From the NCBI RefSeq assembly GCF_003149025.1, contig NZ_QGDV01000010.1:1-64000 (forward strand): a stretch of 64,000 nucleotides of DNA, read 5' to 3'. Position 1 is the first letter of the stretch; each line of letters opens with the position of its first letter. The notes under the pieces are model-generated. The model saw only the letters and a list, made by a program, of their open reading frames with translations, searched no databases and had not been told where the DNA came from. The translations under genes and the position numbers were made by a program. This stretch comes from Rathayibacter iranicus NCPPB 2253 = VKM Ac-1602 (GTDB lineage: Bacteria; Actinomycetota; Actinomycetes; Actinomycetales; Microbacteriaceae). Below are positions 28,168 to 37,947 of this stretch, one piece after another.

Positions 28168-29616
28168 CTATCGCCCGATCTTCGCGTGGCTGCGCGAGTA
28201 GGTGAAGTAGATCGCGAAGCCGACCAGCAGCCAGATCAGGAAGCGCAGCCACGTCTCGACGGACAGGTTGAGCATCAGGTAGATGCAGATCAGCGCCGAG
28301 AGCAGCGGCAGCCACGGGTTCAAGGGGACTCGGAAGCCGCGCTGGAGATCCGGACGCGTGCGGCGGAGGACGACGACGCCGATCGAGACCAGCACGAAGG
28401 CCGAGAGTGTGCCGATATTGACCATTTCCTCCAGCACCCCGATCGGAGTGAGCCCAGCGAGCAGGGCGACGATGACCGTCACGATGACCGAGGTGAACCA
28501 CGGCGTGCGCAAGCGCGGATGCACCGCGGCCAGGCGCTGGGGGAGGAGGCCGTCGCGGGCCATCGCGAAGATGATGCGCGTCGCTCCGATCAGCAGCGTC
28601 AGGACGACAGTGGTGAGACCGGCAACCGCACCCGCCGAGATGACCGTCGCCATCCAGGTCTCCCCGTGGTACGAGAAGGCGTTGGCCAGGGCGGCCGAGG
28701 GGTCGAGTTTGTCGTAGGGGACCATGCCGGTCACCACGAGGGCGACGGCACAGTACAGGACCGTGCAGATAATGAGGGAGGCGATGATGCCGATCGGCAG
28801 GTCGCGCTGAGGGCGGCGGGTCTCCTCCGCCGTGGTCGCCACGACGTCGAAGCCGATGTACGCGAAGAAGACGAGCGATGCGCCGGCAATGATGCCGCCG
28901 ACTCCAAAAGTCGCCGGCTCGATGCCCGAGAAGAATTGCAGGAGCGGTTGAGTGAGGCCGGACGCCGACTGTGACGGTGCAGCCGCGGGGATGAAGGGCG
29001 AGTAGTTCGCGGTGTCGACGAACTGGAGGCCGGCGATGATGACGAACAGGACGATGAAGAGCTTGATCGCGACGAGCACGAGATTGACGCGCAGCGACTC
29101 CTTGATGCCGACCGTCATCAGTGCGCCGAGCGCAAGCACCAGCAGGATCGCCGGCACGTCGATCGCTCCGCCATACGAGAACGCGGGTGGCAGGACAATG
29201 CCCAGCTGATCCAGCAGCGAGCCGAGGTAGGCGCTCCAGCCCTGAGCAACGACGCTCGCGCCAAGAAAAAGTTCGAGGATTAAGTCCCAGCCGATGATCC
29301 ACGCCACGAGCTCGCCGAGCGAGGCGTAGGAGAAGGTGTAGGCGGATCCGGAGACGGGCACCGTGGAGGCGAACTCGGCGTAGCACATCGCGGCGAGGGC
29401 GCAGGCGAAGGCGGCCACCACGAAGCTCAGCACGATCGCGGGTCCGGCGATGTCGTGCGCGGCGCGACCGGTGAGGGTGAAGATTCCGGCGCCGATCACG
29501 ACTCCAACACCGAAGACGGTGAGGTCAAGAGCGGTCAGCGACTTCTTGAGCCGATACTCCGGCTCCTCGGTATCAGCGATAGATTGCTCGACGGATTTGG
29601 TACGCAGGACGCTCAC
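28168..29616 (-). CDS. amino acid permease, APC superfamily
   Basis: 482 residues from the GTG at 29616 (an upstream extension to 29757 is out of keeping with the family). Twelve predicted membrane helices; the first carries VFGVGVVIGAGIFTLTG, the substrate-binding motif of cationic-amino-acid-type APC permeases, and the later block AYIGFDVVATTAEET is also typical. It resembles the YfnA/CAT branch. Convergent with jetC. Confidence 0.87.
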   Translation of the reverse strand: MSVLRTKSVEQSIADTEEPEYRLKKSLTALDLTVFGVGVVIGAGIFTLTGRAAHDIAGPAIVLSFVVAAFACALAAMCYAEFASTVPVSGSAYTFSYASLGELVAWIIGWDLILELFLGASVVAQGWSAYLGSLLDQLGIVLPPAFSYGGAIDVPAILLVLALGALMTVGIKESLRVNLVLVAIKLFIVLFVIIAGLQFVDTANYSPFIPAAAPSQSASGLTQPLLQFFSGIEPATFGVGGIIAGASLVFFAYIGFDVVATTAEETRRPQRDLPIGIIASLIICTVLYCAVALVVTGMVPYDKLDPSAALANAFSYHGETWMATVISAGAVAGLTTVVLTLLIGATRIIFAMARDGLLPQRLAAVHPRLRTPWFTSVIVTVIVALLAGLTPIGVLEEMVNIGTLSAFVLVSIGVVVLRRTRPDLQRGFRVPLNPWLPLLSALICIYLMLNLSVETWLRFLIWLLVGFAIYFTYSRSHAKIGR

Positions 29617-29737
29617 GGGCGCTCTCTCTGTCGGCGGCGGGGAATGGGCGGGGAGGCCACTTCGGAAGGATAGTGGGACGGGACTGCCCGCCGGCGCCGA
29701 TCGCGCGCGGCGGTGCCCGCGAGTACCCTCCCTGGCT

Positions 29738-30094
29738 ATGAGCAGGATTTTCACCACGGCCTTCGCAGACGTGTATCCGCACTACGTGGCGAAGGCGGAG
29801 CGGAAGGGCCGCACGCGGGCCGAGGTCGATGAGGCGGTGTGTTGGCTCACCGGATTCGACGAGGCTCAGCTTCGAGGGCACCTTGACGAGCGGACCACGA
29901 TCGAGAACTTCTTTGCGGTGGCGCGACTGCATCCGCACGCCTCGGCGATTACGGGAGTGGTCTGTGGTGTGCGGGTGGAAACGATCGAGGACCCGCTGAT
30001 GCAGAAGATCCGGTACCTGGACAAGCTGATCGACGAAATCGCTCACGGGCGGAAGATGGCGACGGTACTCCGGGCGGCTCCCGCGGCGGTGTGA
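29738..30094 (+). CDS. DUF2200 family protein
   Basis: 118 residues, soluble. The start SRIFTTAFADVYPHYVAKAERKG.. and the central VCWLTGFDEAQL and ENFFAVARLHPHASAITGVV segments are those of the DUF2200 family, whose members are small cytosolic proteins of unknown function. The ATG at 29738 is divergent from the permease gene 121 bases away. Confidence 0.85.
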   Translation: MSRIFTTAFADVYPHYVAKAERKGRTRAEVDEAVCWLTGFDEAQLRGHLDERTTIENFFAVARLHPHASAITGVVCGVRVETIEDPLMQKIRYLDKLIDEIAHGRKMATVLRAAPAAV

Positions 30095-30211
30095 CGGCAT
30101 TGCGCCGGTGCGAGGCTCAGGGGCTCCTCCACAAGCGCGGATCCGCCCGAGCTCTCCACTGATCGCGCTTCATCCTCCTGCGCGTCGAGCAGGGAGAGGA
30201 GAGTCCCGGAC

Positions 30212-31396
30212 ATGACATCGACTCAGAGCATCACCACCCACTCGTCCGCCTCTCGCCGTCGGCGCGACCCCGAGGTCGTGCGCGCAAGCGAACTCCAGGA
30301 CCTCCTCGCCGCTGTCCCCGCCATGATCGGCATCCAGCCGGCGGAGTCCCTGATCGTCGTGCCGTTCCTTGGCACGCGTGCCGGCGGCGGCTTCCGCATC
30401 CCACTTCCCGAGCGCCTGCGCCGAGCGGAGGTGGAGGCACTCGCGCGAGGCTGCACGACCATGATGGAGACGATGCCGCGCGCGACCGCGGCGCTGGTCG
30501 TGGTTTACACCCGCGCGAGTTACGCCGAGTCGAGGGGCATCCCTTTGCTCGACCTCGGGCGTGCGGTACTTCGCCGACTCGAGCGCACTCAGCTCGGCAT
30601 TGTGGCTGTGGCGTGCGTAGCGGGCGACGGCTGGGGGCGCTACACCGAGCCGTCGGAGTGCCGCCAGCCGCGTCCGCTCCTCGAGATCGAAGGGAGCGAG
30701 ACCGGAGTGCTCTCGAGGGCGGTCGCTGACGAGCCGCTGGATCTCGCTGCACTGGCCGCACCGCCCGCGGTCGACGAAGCCGACCGCGCGATTGTGGCCC
30801 AGGTCCTCACTCGGCCTTTCCTGATGCCGGACACCGTGGCGCTGGTTGAACGCTGGCTCAACGGGCCGCAGGACGCTCGCCGGGAGGGCCTGATCATTCG
30901 GATCCTGCAATCTCCGCCGCTGCGCGATTTGGTCACTCTGCAGATCGCCCGCGGGGCCGAGCTCGGTGCGGAGCAGATGCTGCGGCAGAGACGGCTCGAC
31001 GCCATGAGCGCGGCGACGGGCGAGAGCGTGGCAGATATCGTTGGGCGGGAGTATCTGGCCGGGTCAAGCGATCAGCACGATCTCGAGACGTCGATGGTGA
31101 TGCTCGGAACCGGGCCGGCTCCTGACCGCGACCGCTTGGTGCTGGCGACCGGCTTGCTTTCTCGCGCCGCGGCACTCGCCCCGGATCAGGCTCGGTCACC
31201 GGTGCTCACCGTTCTCGCGTGGTGTTGGTGGGCGAGGGGAGTGTCGAGCCTCGCCGGACTCCACCTCGACGAGGCACGAACGCTCGACCCCGCGAACTCG
31301 ATGGCCCAGTTGTACTCGTCCGTGTTCGAGGCTCGGCCGCTACCGGAGTGGGTGCTTGACGCTGCCGCCGAAGCACTTGCCGCAACAGGCGCCTGA
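30212..31396 (+). CDS. DUF4192 domain protein
   Basis: 394 residues, with GGAGAGGAGAG before the ATG. ELQDLLAAVPAMIGIQPAES and VVPFLG at residues 30-55 are the hallmark of DUF4192, an actinobacterial family of unknown function. The C-terminal part has Ala/Leu-rich helices and a WCWWARG segment that resemble the TPR-like end seen in this family. Nothing in the context suggests a role. Confidence 0.85.
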   Translation: MTSTQSITTHSSASRRRRDPEVVRASELQDLLAAVPAMIGIQPAESLIVVPFLGTRAGGGFRIPLPERLRRAEVEALARGCTTMMETMPRATAALVVVYTRASYAESRGIPLLDLGRAVLRRLERTQLGIVAVACVAGDGWGRYTEPSECRQPRPLLEIEGSETGVLSRAVADEPLDLAALAAPPAVDEADRAIVAQVLTRPFLMPDTVALVERWLNGPQDARREGLIIRILQSPPLRDLVTLQIARGAELGAEQMLRQRRLDAMSAATGESVADIVGREYLAGSSDQHDLETSMVMLGTGPAPDRDRLVLATGLLSRAAALAPDQARSPVLTVLAWCWWARGVSSLAGLHLDEARTLDPANSMAQLYSSVFEARPLPEWVLDAAAEALAATGA

Positions 31397-31466
31397 AATG
31401 ACGAGCGTTCTGGCGGAGGGCCGAGCTGTGCGCGCCTCTTGTAATGACCTGCGGCGCTCCTTATCG

Positions 31467-31484
31467 TATAACCACATGGTTGTA
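31467..31484. promoter_or_regulatory. palindrome over the ArsR gene start, probable self-operator
   Basis: TATAACCACATGGTTGTA is a near-perfect palindrome (arms AACCA/TGGTT) that includes the ATG of the ArsR gene at 31476. ATAACC-type palindromes are common operators for ArsR regulators paired with SRPBCC genes, so autorepression is likely. Confidence 0.6.
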
Positions 31485-31859
31485 GATCAGAATGCAGAGA
31501 TCGACCTGCTCTTTCGAGCGTTGGCCGACGGCACGCGGCGTGACATCGTCGCCCGTGTGCTCGCCGGTGAGCAGTCCGTCTCCGCGCTGGCCGCCCACTA
31601 CCAGATGTCGTTCGCGGCAGTGCAGAAGCATGTGGGTGTCCTCGAGCGGGCGACCCTGGTGCGCAAGAGGCGACGCGGACGGGAGCGTCTGGTGCAGGGC
31701 GAGGTGGCCGCAGTACGGCGCGCGTCACACCTGCTGGAGGCGTACGAGCAACTGTGGGTCGCGAGGGTCGGGCGAATGTCCGAGCTCCTCGTCGAGGAAG
31801 AACGAGCGTCCGGAAGCCAACCGGTGTCCGGAGACCGAGAAGAGGAAGACGCACAATGA
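31476..31859 (+). CDS. ArsR family regulator paired with an SRPBCC gene
   Basis: 127 residues from the ATG at 31476. LLFRALADGTRRDIVARVL and VSALAAHYQMSFAAVQKHVGVLERATLV are the ArsR winged helix, with the QKHV recognition helix seen in the subfamily that controls AHSA1-type genes. No metal-binding cysteines. The stop overlaps the next start (ATGA), so both are translated together. Confidence 0.9.
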   Translation: MVVDQNAEIDLLFRALADGTRRDIVARVLAGEQSVSALAAHYQMSFAAVQKHVGVLERATLVRKRRRGRERLVQGEVAAVRRASHLLEAYEQLWVARVGRMSELLVEEERASGSQPVSGDREEEDAQ

Positions 31860-32347
31860 CCGTGCTGGAGTCCGTCAAGGACGTCGAAAAACTGACCCTG
31901 ACCATCACTGCCGAGTTCGAGTCGGGCGCAGACCGTGTCTGGCTCCTCTGGACCGACCCGCGGAAACTTGAGCGGTGGTGGGGACCGCCGACGTGGCCCG
32001 CCACCTTTGAGCGGCACGAGCCCGTCGAGGGCGGTCGGAGCAACTACGCGATGACCGGGCCCGACGGCGAGCAGGCCCGAGGCTGGTGGCGGGTAACCCT
32101 GGTGGACGAGCCGACGCGCTTCGAGTTCGAGGATGGCTTCGCCGATGAGCACGGTGAGCCGATCGACGCGATGGGGGTCACCCGCGCCGCCGTCACCCTC
32201 AACGAGATCGCTCCGGGCCGCACGCGGATGACGATCCGGAGCAATTTTGATTCGCTCGAGCAACTCGAACAGATGGTTCTGATGGGGATGGAGGAGGGCA
32301 TGCGCCAGGCCATCGGCCAGATCGACGCGATCCTGCTCGAGGGCTGA
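31856..32347 (+). CDS. SRPBCC domain (AHSA1-like) protein
   Basis: 163 residues of the START-like helix-grip fold: TITAEFESGADRVWLLWTDP, LERWWGPPTWPATF and the closing long helix GMEEGMRQAIGQIDAILLEG. Such proteins bind small hydrophobic ligands; the ligand is not known here. It is co-transcribed with its ArsR regulator, a very common pair in Actinobacteria. Confidence 0.9.
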   Translation: MTVLESVKDVEKLTLTITAEFESGADRVWLLWTDPRKLERWWGPPTWPATFERHEPVEGGRSNYAMTGPDGEQARGWWRVTLVDEPTRFEFEDGFADEHGEPIDAMGVTRAAVTLNEIAPGRTRMTIRSNFDSLEQLEQMVLMGMEEGMRQAIGQIDAILLEG

Positions 32348-32500
32348 GCCGGTGGGCCGGGCAGCGGGCGCGCGACTCCTCGTCGGCACCGTCCGTGAGG
32401 GCGGCAGTGGAGGCGCGGACGAGTCGCTGGTACCGGAAAGGGCCGGCGCCAGTGCCTCCAGCGCGGTGCGCAGCACCTCGTCCGCCCCACCCAGCGCTGG

Positions 32501-33049
32501 CTAGTCTGCCGAACCCCCGCCGTCCTGCACGTCGTCGTCCGCCGCGACGGCGCCCTCGACCGCAGCGCCGCGTCGGCCCATTTCGATCAGTGCCGTCGAG
32601 GCCGCAGCGCCGCCGACGAGGGCGACCAGCGCCCAGCCGGCTCCCCACTTCCGCTTGCCGATCAGTGCGTCGAACGAGAGCGCCCCGGGGCCGTCGGCGA
32701 CGATCGCGGCCACGGCGGCGACCAGTACGCCGTTGTACTCCCAGCCGCCACCCGCGTTCCAGAGACCGTTGCTCCAATGCACCTTGCGCACCGCGGTCAC
32801 CATCGTCGCGACCAGGCCGGCAGCGGCGAGCGGAGTCGCGGCACCGAGTGCGAGGGCGGCTCCTCCGGCCGTCTCGGTGGCGGCCGCGGCGACAGCGTTT
32901 CGACGTGCCGGATGCAGCTCGAGGCTCGTCATCATCTGCTCTGTGCCGTCGAGGCCGGGGCCACCAAACGAGCCCCGCAGCTTCTGCAGGCCGTGACCGA
33001 CGAAAAGCCCGCCAACAGCGAGACGGAGAATGAGCGAGCCGATCTTCAT
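32501..33049 (-). CDS. DoxX family membrane protein
   Basis: 182 residues with four predicted membrane helices. The N-terminus LILRLAVGGLFVGHGLQKL matches the DoxX family, and TETAGGAALALGAATPLAAAGLV is its second conserved block. DoxX-like proteins are linked to redox or sulfur stress in some bacteria, but the role of this one is open. The C-terminus is a short acidic tail. It lies alone between convergent and tandem neighbours. Confidence 0.85.
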   Translation of the reverse strand: MKIGSLILRLAVGGLFVGHGLQKLRGSFGGPGLDGTEQMMTSLELHPARRNAVAAAATETAGGAALALGAATPLAAAGLVATMVTAVRKVHWSNGLWNAGGGWEYNGVLVAAVAAIVADGPGALSFDALIGKRKWGAGWALVALVGGAAASTALIEMGRRGAAVEGAVAADDDVQDGGGSAD

Positions 33050-33130
33050 AGTGACCTCCGAGTGGGTAGAAACGTGTGATGCGAGGCTCGCGGGTCGACA
33101 GTCCCTCGGTCAAGGGGTCGCGCGGCGGCG

Positions 33131-33742
33131 TCAGAGGAGGGTGTAGGCGGAGGCGTCCATCATCACGGTTCCGTCGGTGCACACCTGCAGTTCGGCGGGC
33201 GCGCGGACCGCACCGTCCGTGGCATCCAGAACCTCGGCGACCAGATAGGCGGAGGTGCCGACCGGGCAGTCGTACGCGCCGGGGGAGTGCCAGGCGACTC
33301 GGACATCCGCTCGCGCACCAGGCAGGAGATCGACCGGCTCGTCAGGGTTCGGACCGGAGGCGCCGGCGACCGCGCTGATCCGAGTGCCGTCGGCATCGGT
33401 GGCGTAGACACCGGGGATGCCGGCGAGTTCGCACGCGACCGGCCCGGCGTTGGTCAGCACCAGGTCGAACGCGCTGCTGCCGACGCCGGATGCTTCGGGG
33501 TCGGCCCGATACTCCATCGTCAGGTCGGATCCCTGGCAGCGCCTCGACGACGTGGCGGGTGAGGTCGCGGGCGCGCGCGAGGCGGGTGCCTCGGGAGCGG
33601 CCGTCACTGTCACCGTGACCGTCGGCGTCGGGAGTGGGCTCCCGACCGTGGTACCGCCGCTTCCCGCGCAGCCGCCGAGGAGGAGGACCAGTGCTGCTGC
33701 CGCCAGCGCCGGGGCGGCCATCCGATGCGAAAACGTGGTCAT
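33131..33742 (-). CDS. DUF4232 domain lipoprotein
   Basis: 203 residues from the ATG at 33742. Signal peptide with lipobox LLGGC, then a Thr/Val/Pro/Ala-rich linker (VTVTVTAAPEAPASRAPATS), then a DUF4232 domain (about 70-203) with FDLVLTNAGPVACELAGIPGV and two conserved disulfide cysteines. Family members are exported actinobacterial proteins of unknown function. Confidence 0.85.
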   Translation of the reverse strand: MTTFSHRMAAPALAAAALVLLLGGCAGSGGTTVGSPLPTPTVTVTVTAAPEAPASRAPATSPATSSRRCQGSDLTMEYRADPEASGVGSSAFDLVLTNAGPVACELAGIPGVYATDADGTRISAVAGASGPNPDEPVDLLPGARADVRVAWHSPGAYDCPVGTSAYLVAEVLDATDGAVRAPAELQVCTDGTVMMDASAYTLL

Positions 33743-33844
33743 CTGCGCAGTCTGGCACCGCTGCCGGCGGACGGGGCGAAGGATCAGCAATCGCTGTCCC
33801 CCTGCGGGAACATGCTGTCCAGACGGCCGCACCGGCCGTCCTCT

Positions 33845-34855
33845 TTAGAGGCGCACGACCATCTTGCCGGTGTTGCCCCCGCGCATCATCGAGAGGAACG
33901 CGTCGACCGCGTGGTCGATGCCATCCACGACCGTCTCGTCGTAGGCGATCCGCCCGTCCGCGAACCAGCCGGCCATCAGCCGGTTGAATTCCGGAGCGTG
34001 CTCGACGTAGCCCGAGAGCGTAAAACCGCGCAGAGTGAGCCCGCGCGTGATGATGGTCGACATGTTGTCGGGGCCCGGTGTCTTCTCGGTGCTGTTGTAG
34101 CCCGCGATCGCGCCGCAGAGCGCCGCGCGCCCGCCGTCGCGGAAGGCATCGAGAGCCGCCTCGAGGTGGTCGCCGCCGACGTTGTCGAAGTAGACGTCGA
34201 TCCCGTCGGGCGCGGCCTCGGCCAGCTGCTCGCGCACGGGGGCCGAGTGGTAGTCGAACGCGGCGTCGTAGCCGTATTTGTCCGTCAGCAGTGCGACCTT
34301 CTCGGCCGAGCCCGCGGATCCGATCACCCGCTTCGCGCCGAGCAGGCGCGCGATCTGGCCGGCCGCCGAGCCGACCGCTCCTGCGGCGCCCGAGACGAAG
34401 ACGGTGTCGCCCTCCTCCATCCCGGCGATCGCCGTCAGGCCGACGTAGGCGGTGAGGCCGGTCATTCCGAGGATGCCGAGGCGGAGTGAGAGCGGGACAC
34501 CGGGCGTTTCGGGGACGACGCGAAACTGCGACGACTCCGCCTGCGCGATGTCGCGCCAGCCGAGCTGATGCAGGACCGCGCTGCCGACGGGGAACGCCGG
34601 GTCGTCTGATCTGATGACCCGGCCGACGGCGCCGCCGGTCATGGTCTCGCCGAGGGCGAAGGGCGGGGTGTAGCTCTTCACGTCGTTCATCCGGCCGCGC
34701 ATGTACGGGTCGACAGAAAGGAACGCGTTCTCGACGCGGATTTCGCCGGCGGCGGGGTCGCCGTACTCGACGGTGATCCTGCGGAAGTCCTCGGCGACGG
34801 GCCAGCCATCGGGGCGGCGGACGAGTTGGATCTGGGTGCTGGTGACGGAGGTCAT
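33845..34855 (-). CDS. NADP-dependent oxidoreductase, leukotriene B4 dehydrogenase-like (MDR)
   Basis: 336 residues from the ATG at 34855 (AAGG upstream). Zinc-free medium-chain reductase: LVRRPDGWPVAEDFRR and VDPYMRGRMND near the N-terminus, the nucleotide-binding motif SGAAGAVGSAAGQIARL, and DVYFDNVGGDHLEAAL. Enzymes of this group reduce alpha,beta-unsaturated ketones or aldehydes with NADPH. It follows DUF1304 by 29 bases and is probably in the operon controlled by the divergent TetR. Confidence 0.9.
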   Translation of the reverse strand: MTSVTSTQIQLVRRPDGWPVAEDFRRITVEYGDPAAGEIRVENAFLSVDPYMRGRMNDVKSYTPPFALGETMTGGAVGRVIRSDDPAFPVGSAVLHQLGWRDIAQAESSQFRVVPETPGVPLSLRLGILGMTGLTAYVGLTAIAGMEEGDTVFVSGAAGAVGSAAGQIARLLGAKRVIGSAGSAEKVALLTDKYGYDAAFDYHSAPVREQLAEAAPDGIDVYFDNVGGDHLEAALDAFRDGGRAALCGAIAGYNSTEKTPGPDNMSTIITRGLTLRGFTLSGYVEHAPEFNRLMAGWFADGRIAYDETVVDGIDHAVDAFLSMMRGGNTGKMVVRL

Positions 34856-34884
34856 GGAGCCTTTCGGAGTGGGACGGAGCGGAG

Positions 34885-35271
34885 TCAGAGCGCGAGGCCG
34901 ACGGCGAGGACGATGACCGCGAGGAGCCCTGGTGTCATCTGGGTCAGCGCGGCGCGGCGCTTGGTGGGCGCGGAAAGGAGGAGGACCAGCGCGGCGGCGA
35001 CCATCGATCCGGCACCCGCGAACACGAGCGCAGCACCGACTGCCGTGGCTCCGCTCGCTGTAGCGATGATGCCCACCGCGATGAGGATCGCGAGGAAGAG
35101 GTTGTAGAACCCCTGGTTGAAGGCCAGCTCCTTCGTTGCCTCGGCCTCGCCCGCCGTGGTGCCAAAGGTTGATCGCGCGCGGGGGGTCGTCCAGAGGAGC
35201 GACTCGAGCACGAAAATATAGACGTGCAGCGCCGCGGCGAGAGCGGCGAGCACCAGTCCGAGAACGATCAT
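34885..35271 (-). CDS. DUF1304 membrane protein
   Basis: 128 residues from the ATG at 35271 (GGAGG upstream). Four predicted helices and the block HVYIFVLESLLWTTPRARSTFG, which is typical of DUF1304. Function unknown. First gene of the two-gene operon divergent from TetR. Confidence 0.88.
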   Translation of the reverse strand: MIVLGLVLAALAAALHVYIFVLESLLWTTPRARSTFGTTAGEAEATKELAFNQGFYNLFLAILIAVGIIATASGATAVGAALVFAGAGSMVAAALVLLLSAPTKRRAALTQMTPGLLAVIVLAVGLAL

Positions 35272-35316
35272 GGCGGGGCCTCCAGGCGAGGTGTGCGGCG
35301 CGGACGGCCCGGGCCG

Positions 35317-35340
35317 ATTGTGTATTGCTCGGTACACAAT
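35317..35340. promoter_or_regulatory. TetR-type operator between DUF1304 and TetR genes
   Basis: Perfect inverted repeat ATTGTGTA / TACACAAT with an eight-base spacer, centred between the divergent starts at 35271 and 35399. The following ATATACT may be part of a -10 box toward the TetR gene. Position and symmetry fit a shared operator. Confidence 0.7.
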
Positions 35341-35398
35341 ATACTGGTCCGGGCGGGTCGCGCCAGCGCGGCATGACAGTCAGCATCGAGGAGGCGCC

Positions 35399-35986
35399 GT
35401 GGGTCGCACGCAGAGCTTCGATACCGAGCAGGTCGTCCGTGCCGCGCGCGCCGTGTTCTGGGAAAACGGGTTCGAGGAGGCGTCCCTCCCTGCCCTCGAA
35501 GCGGCAACCGGGTTGGGCCGCTCCAGCCTCTACCACGCCTTCGCCAGCAAGCGCGGGCTCTTCGATGCCGCCGTGCAGAGCTACCTCGACGAGGTGGTGC
35601 GGCCGCGGCTGGTGCCCCTCGTCACTCCCTCCGGAGCGTCGCCATCGGCCCTTGAGGACTACTTCACGGGGTTGCGCGCGGCGCTCGCCGACGCGCAGAC
35701 CTTTTCGGCTCGCAGCGGCTGTCTCCTCCTCAACGCCGCGGGCGCGCCGATCGCACGCGACGAGGCGGTGCGCGAGGTGATCGCCGACTATCGTGCGGAG
35801 TTGCTGCGCGCGCTGCGGGCAGGTGCGCTCGCGCGCTGGCCGCAGTCGCCCGAGTGGGCATCCGGGCAGGCCGATGTCCTGGTCTCGCTGGTGGTGGCCG
35901 CGCTCGTGCTGGCGCGCGTCGACCCGGCACAGTCACTCGCGACCGTGGACGCGGCGCTCGCGCTGGTGTGCGCCGCCGCCCCCTGA
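35399..35986 (+). CDS. TetR family transcriptional regulator
   Basis: 195 residues from the GTG at 35399, with GAGGAG upstream. N-terminal helix-turn-helix (ARAVFWENGFEEASLPALE, TGLGRSSLYHAFASKRGLF); the SRSGCLLLNAAGAP segment is like that in AcuR/YcdC-type TetR proteins that control MDR reductases. Likely represses itself and the divergent DUF1304-oxidoreductase operon through the operator at 35317. Confidence 0.88.
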   Translation: MGRTQSFDTEQVVRAARAVFWENGFEEASLPALEAATGLGRSSLYHAFASKRGLFDAAVQSYLDEVVRPRLVPLVTPSGASPSALEDYFTGLRAALADAQTFSARSGCLLLNAAGAPIARDEAVREVIADYRAELLRALRAGALARWPQSPEWASGQADVLVSLVVAALVLARVDPAQSLATVDAALALVCAAAP

Positions 35987-36150
35987 GTCGCCAGCGTCCG
36001 CGCATACCGCGGCGGATGTCCGTGCGCACGTTGCGTTTCCGCTGCGGGCGTGCGCGTGGGCGTCGAGCGTGCGCCGCGGCCACCCGCCGGAGACGACGGA
36101 CGTCCCGGTGCCGCGTCCGGACGGACCGGTCAGCGTCGCAGGGGTCCGCG

Positions 36151-37947
<1,797 letters not shown>

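Noticed and set aside
31356-31475. Longer ArsR protein starting at 31356
   Set aside because: This part overlaps the end of the DUF4192 gene, has no ribosome binding site and does not resemble the family.
33845-35536. 563-codon protein that includes the oxidoreductase
   Set aside because: The extension beyond 34855 is antisense to, or a shadow of, DUF1304 and TetR; the family start is at 34855.
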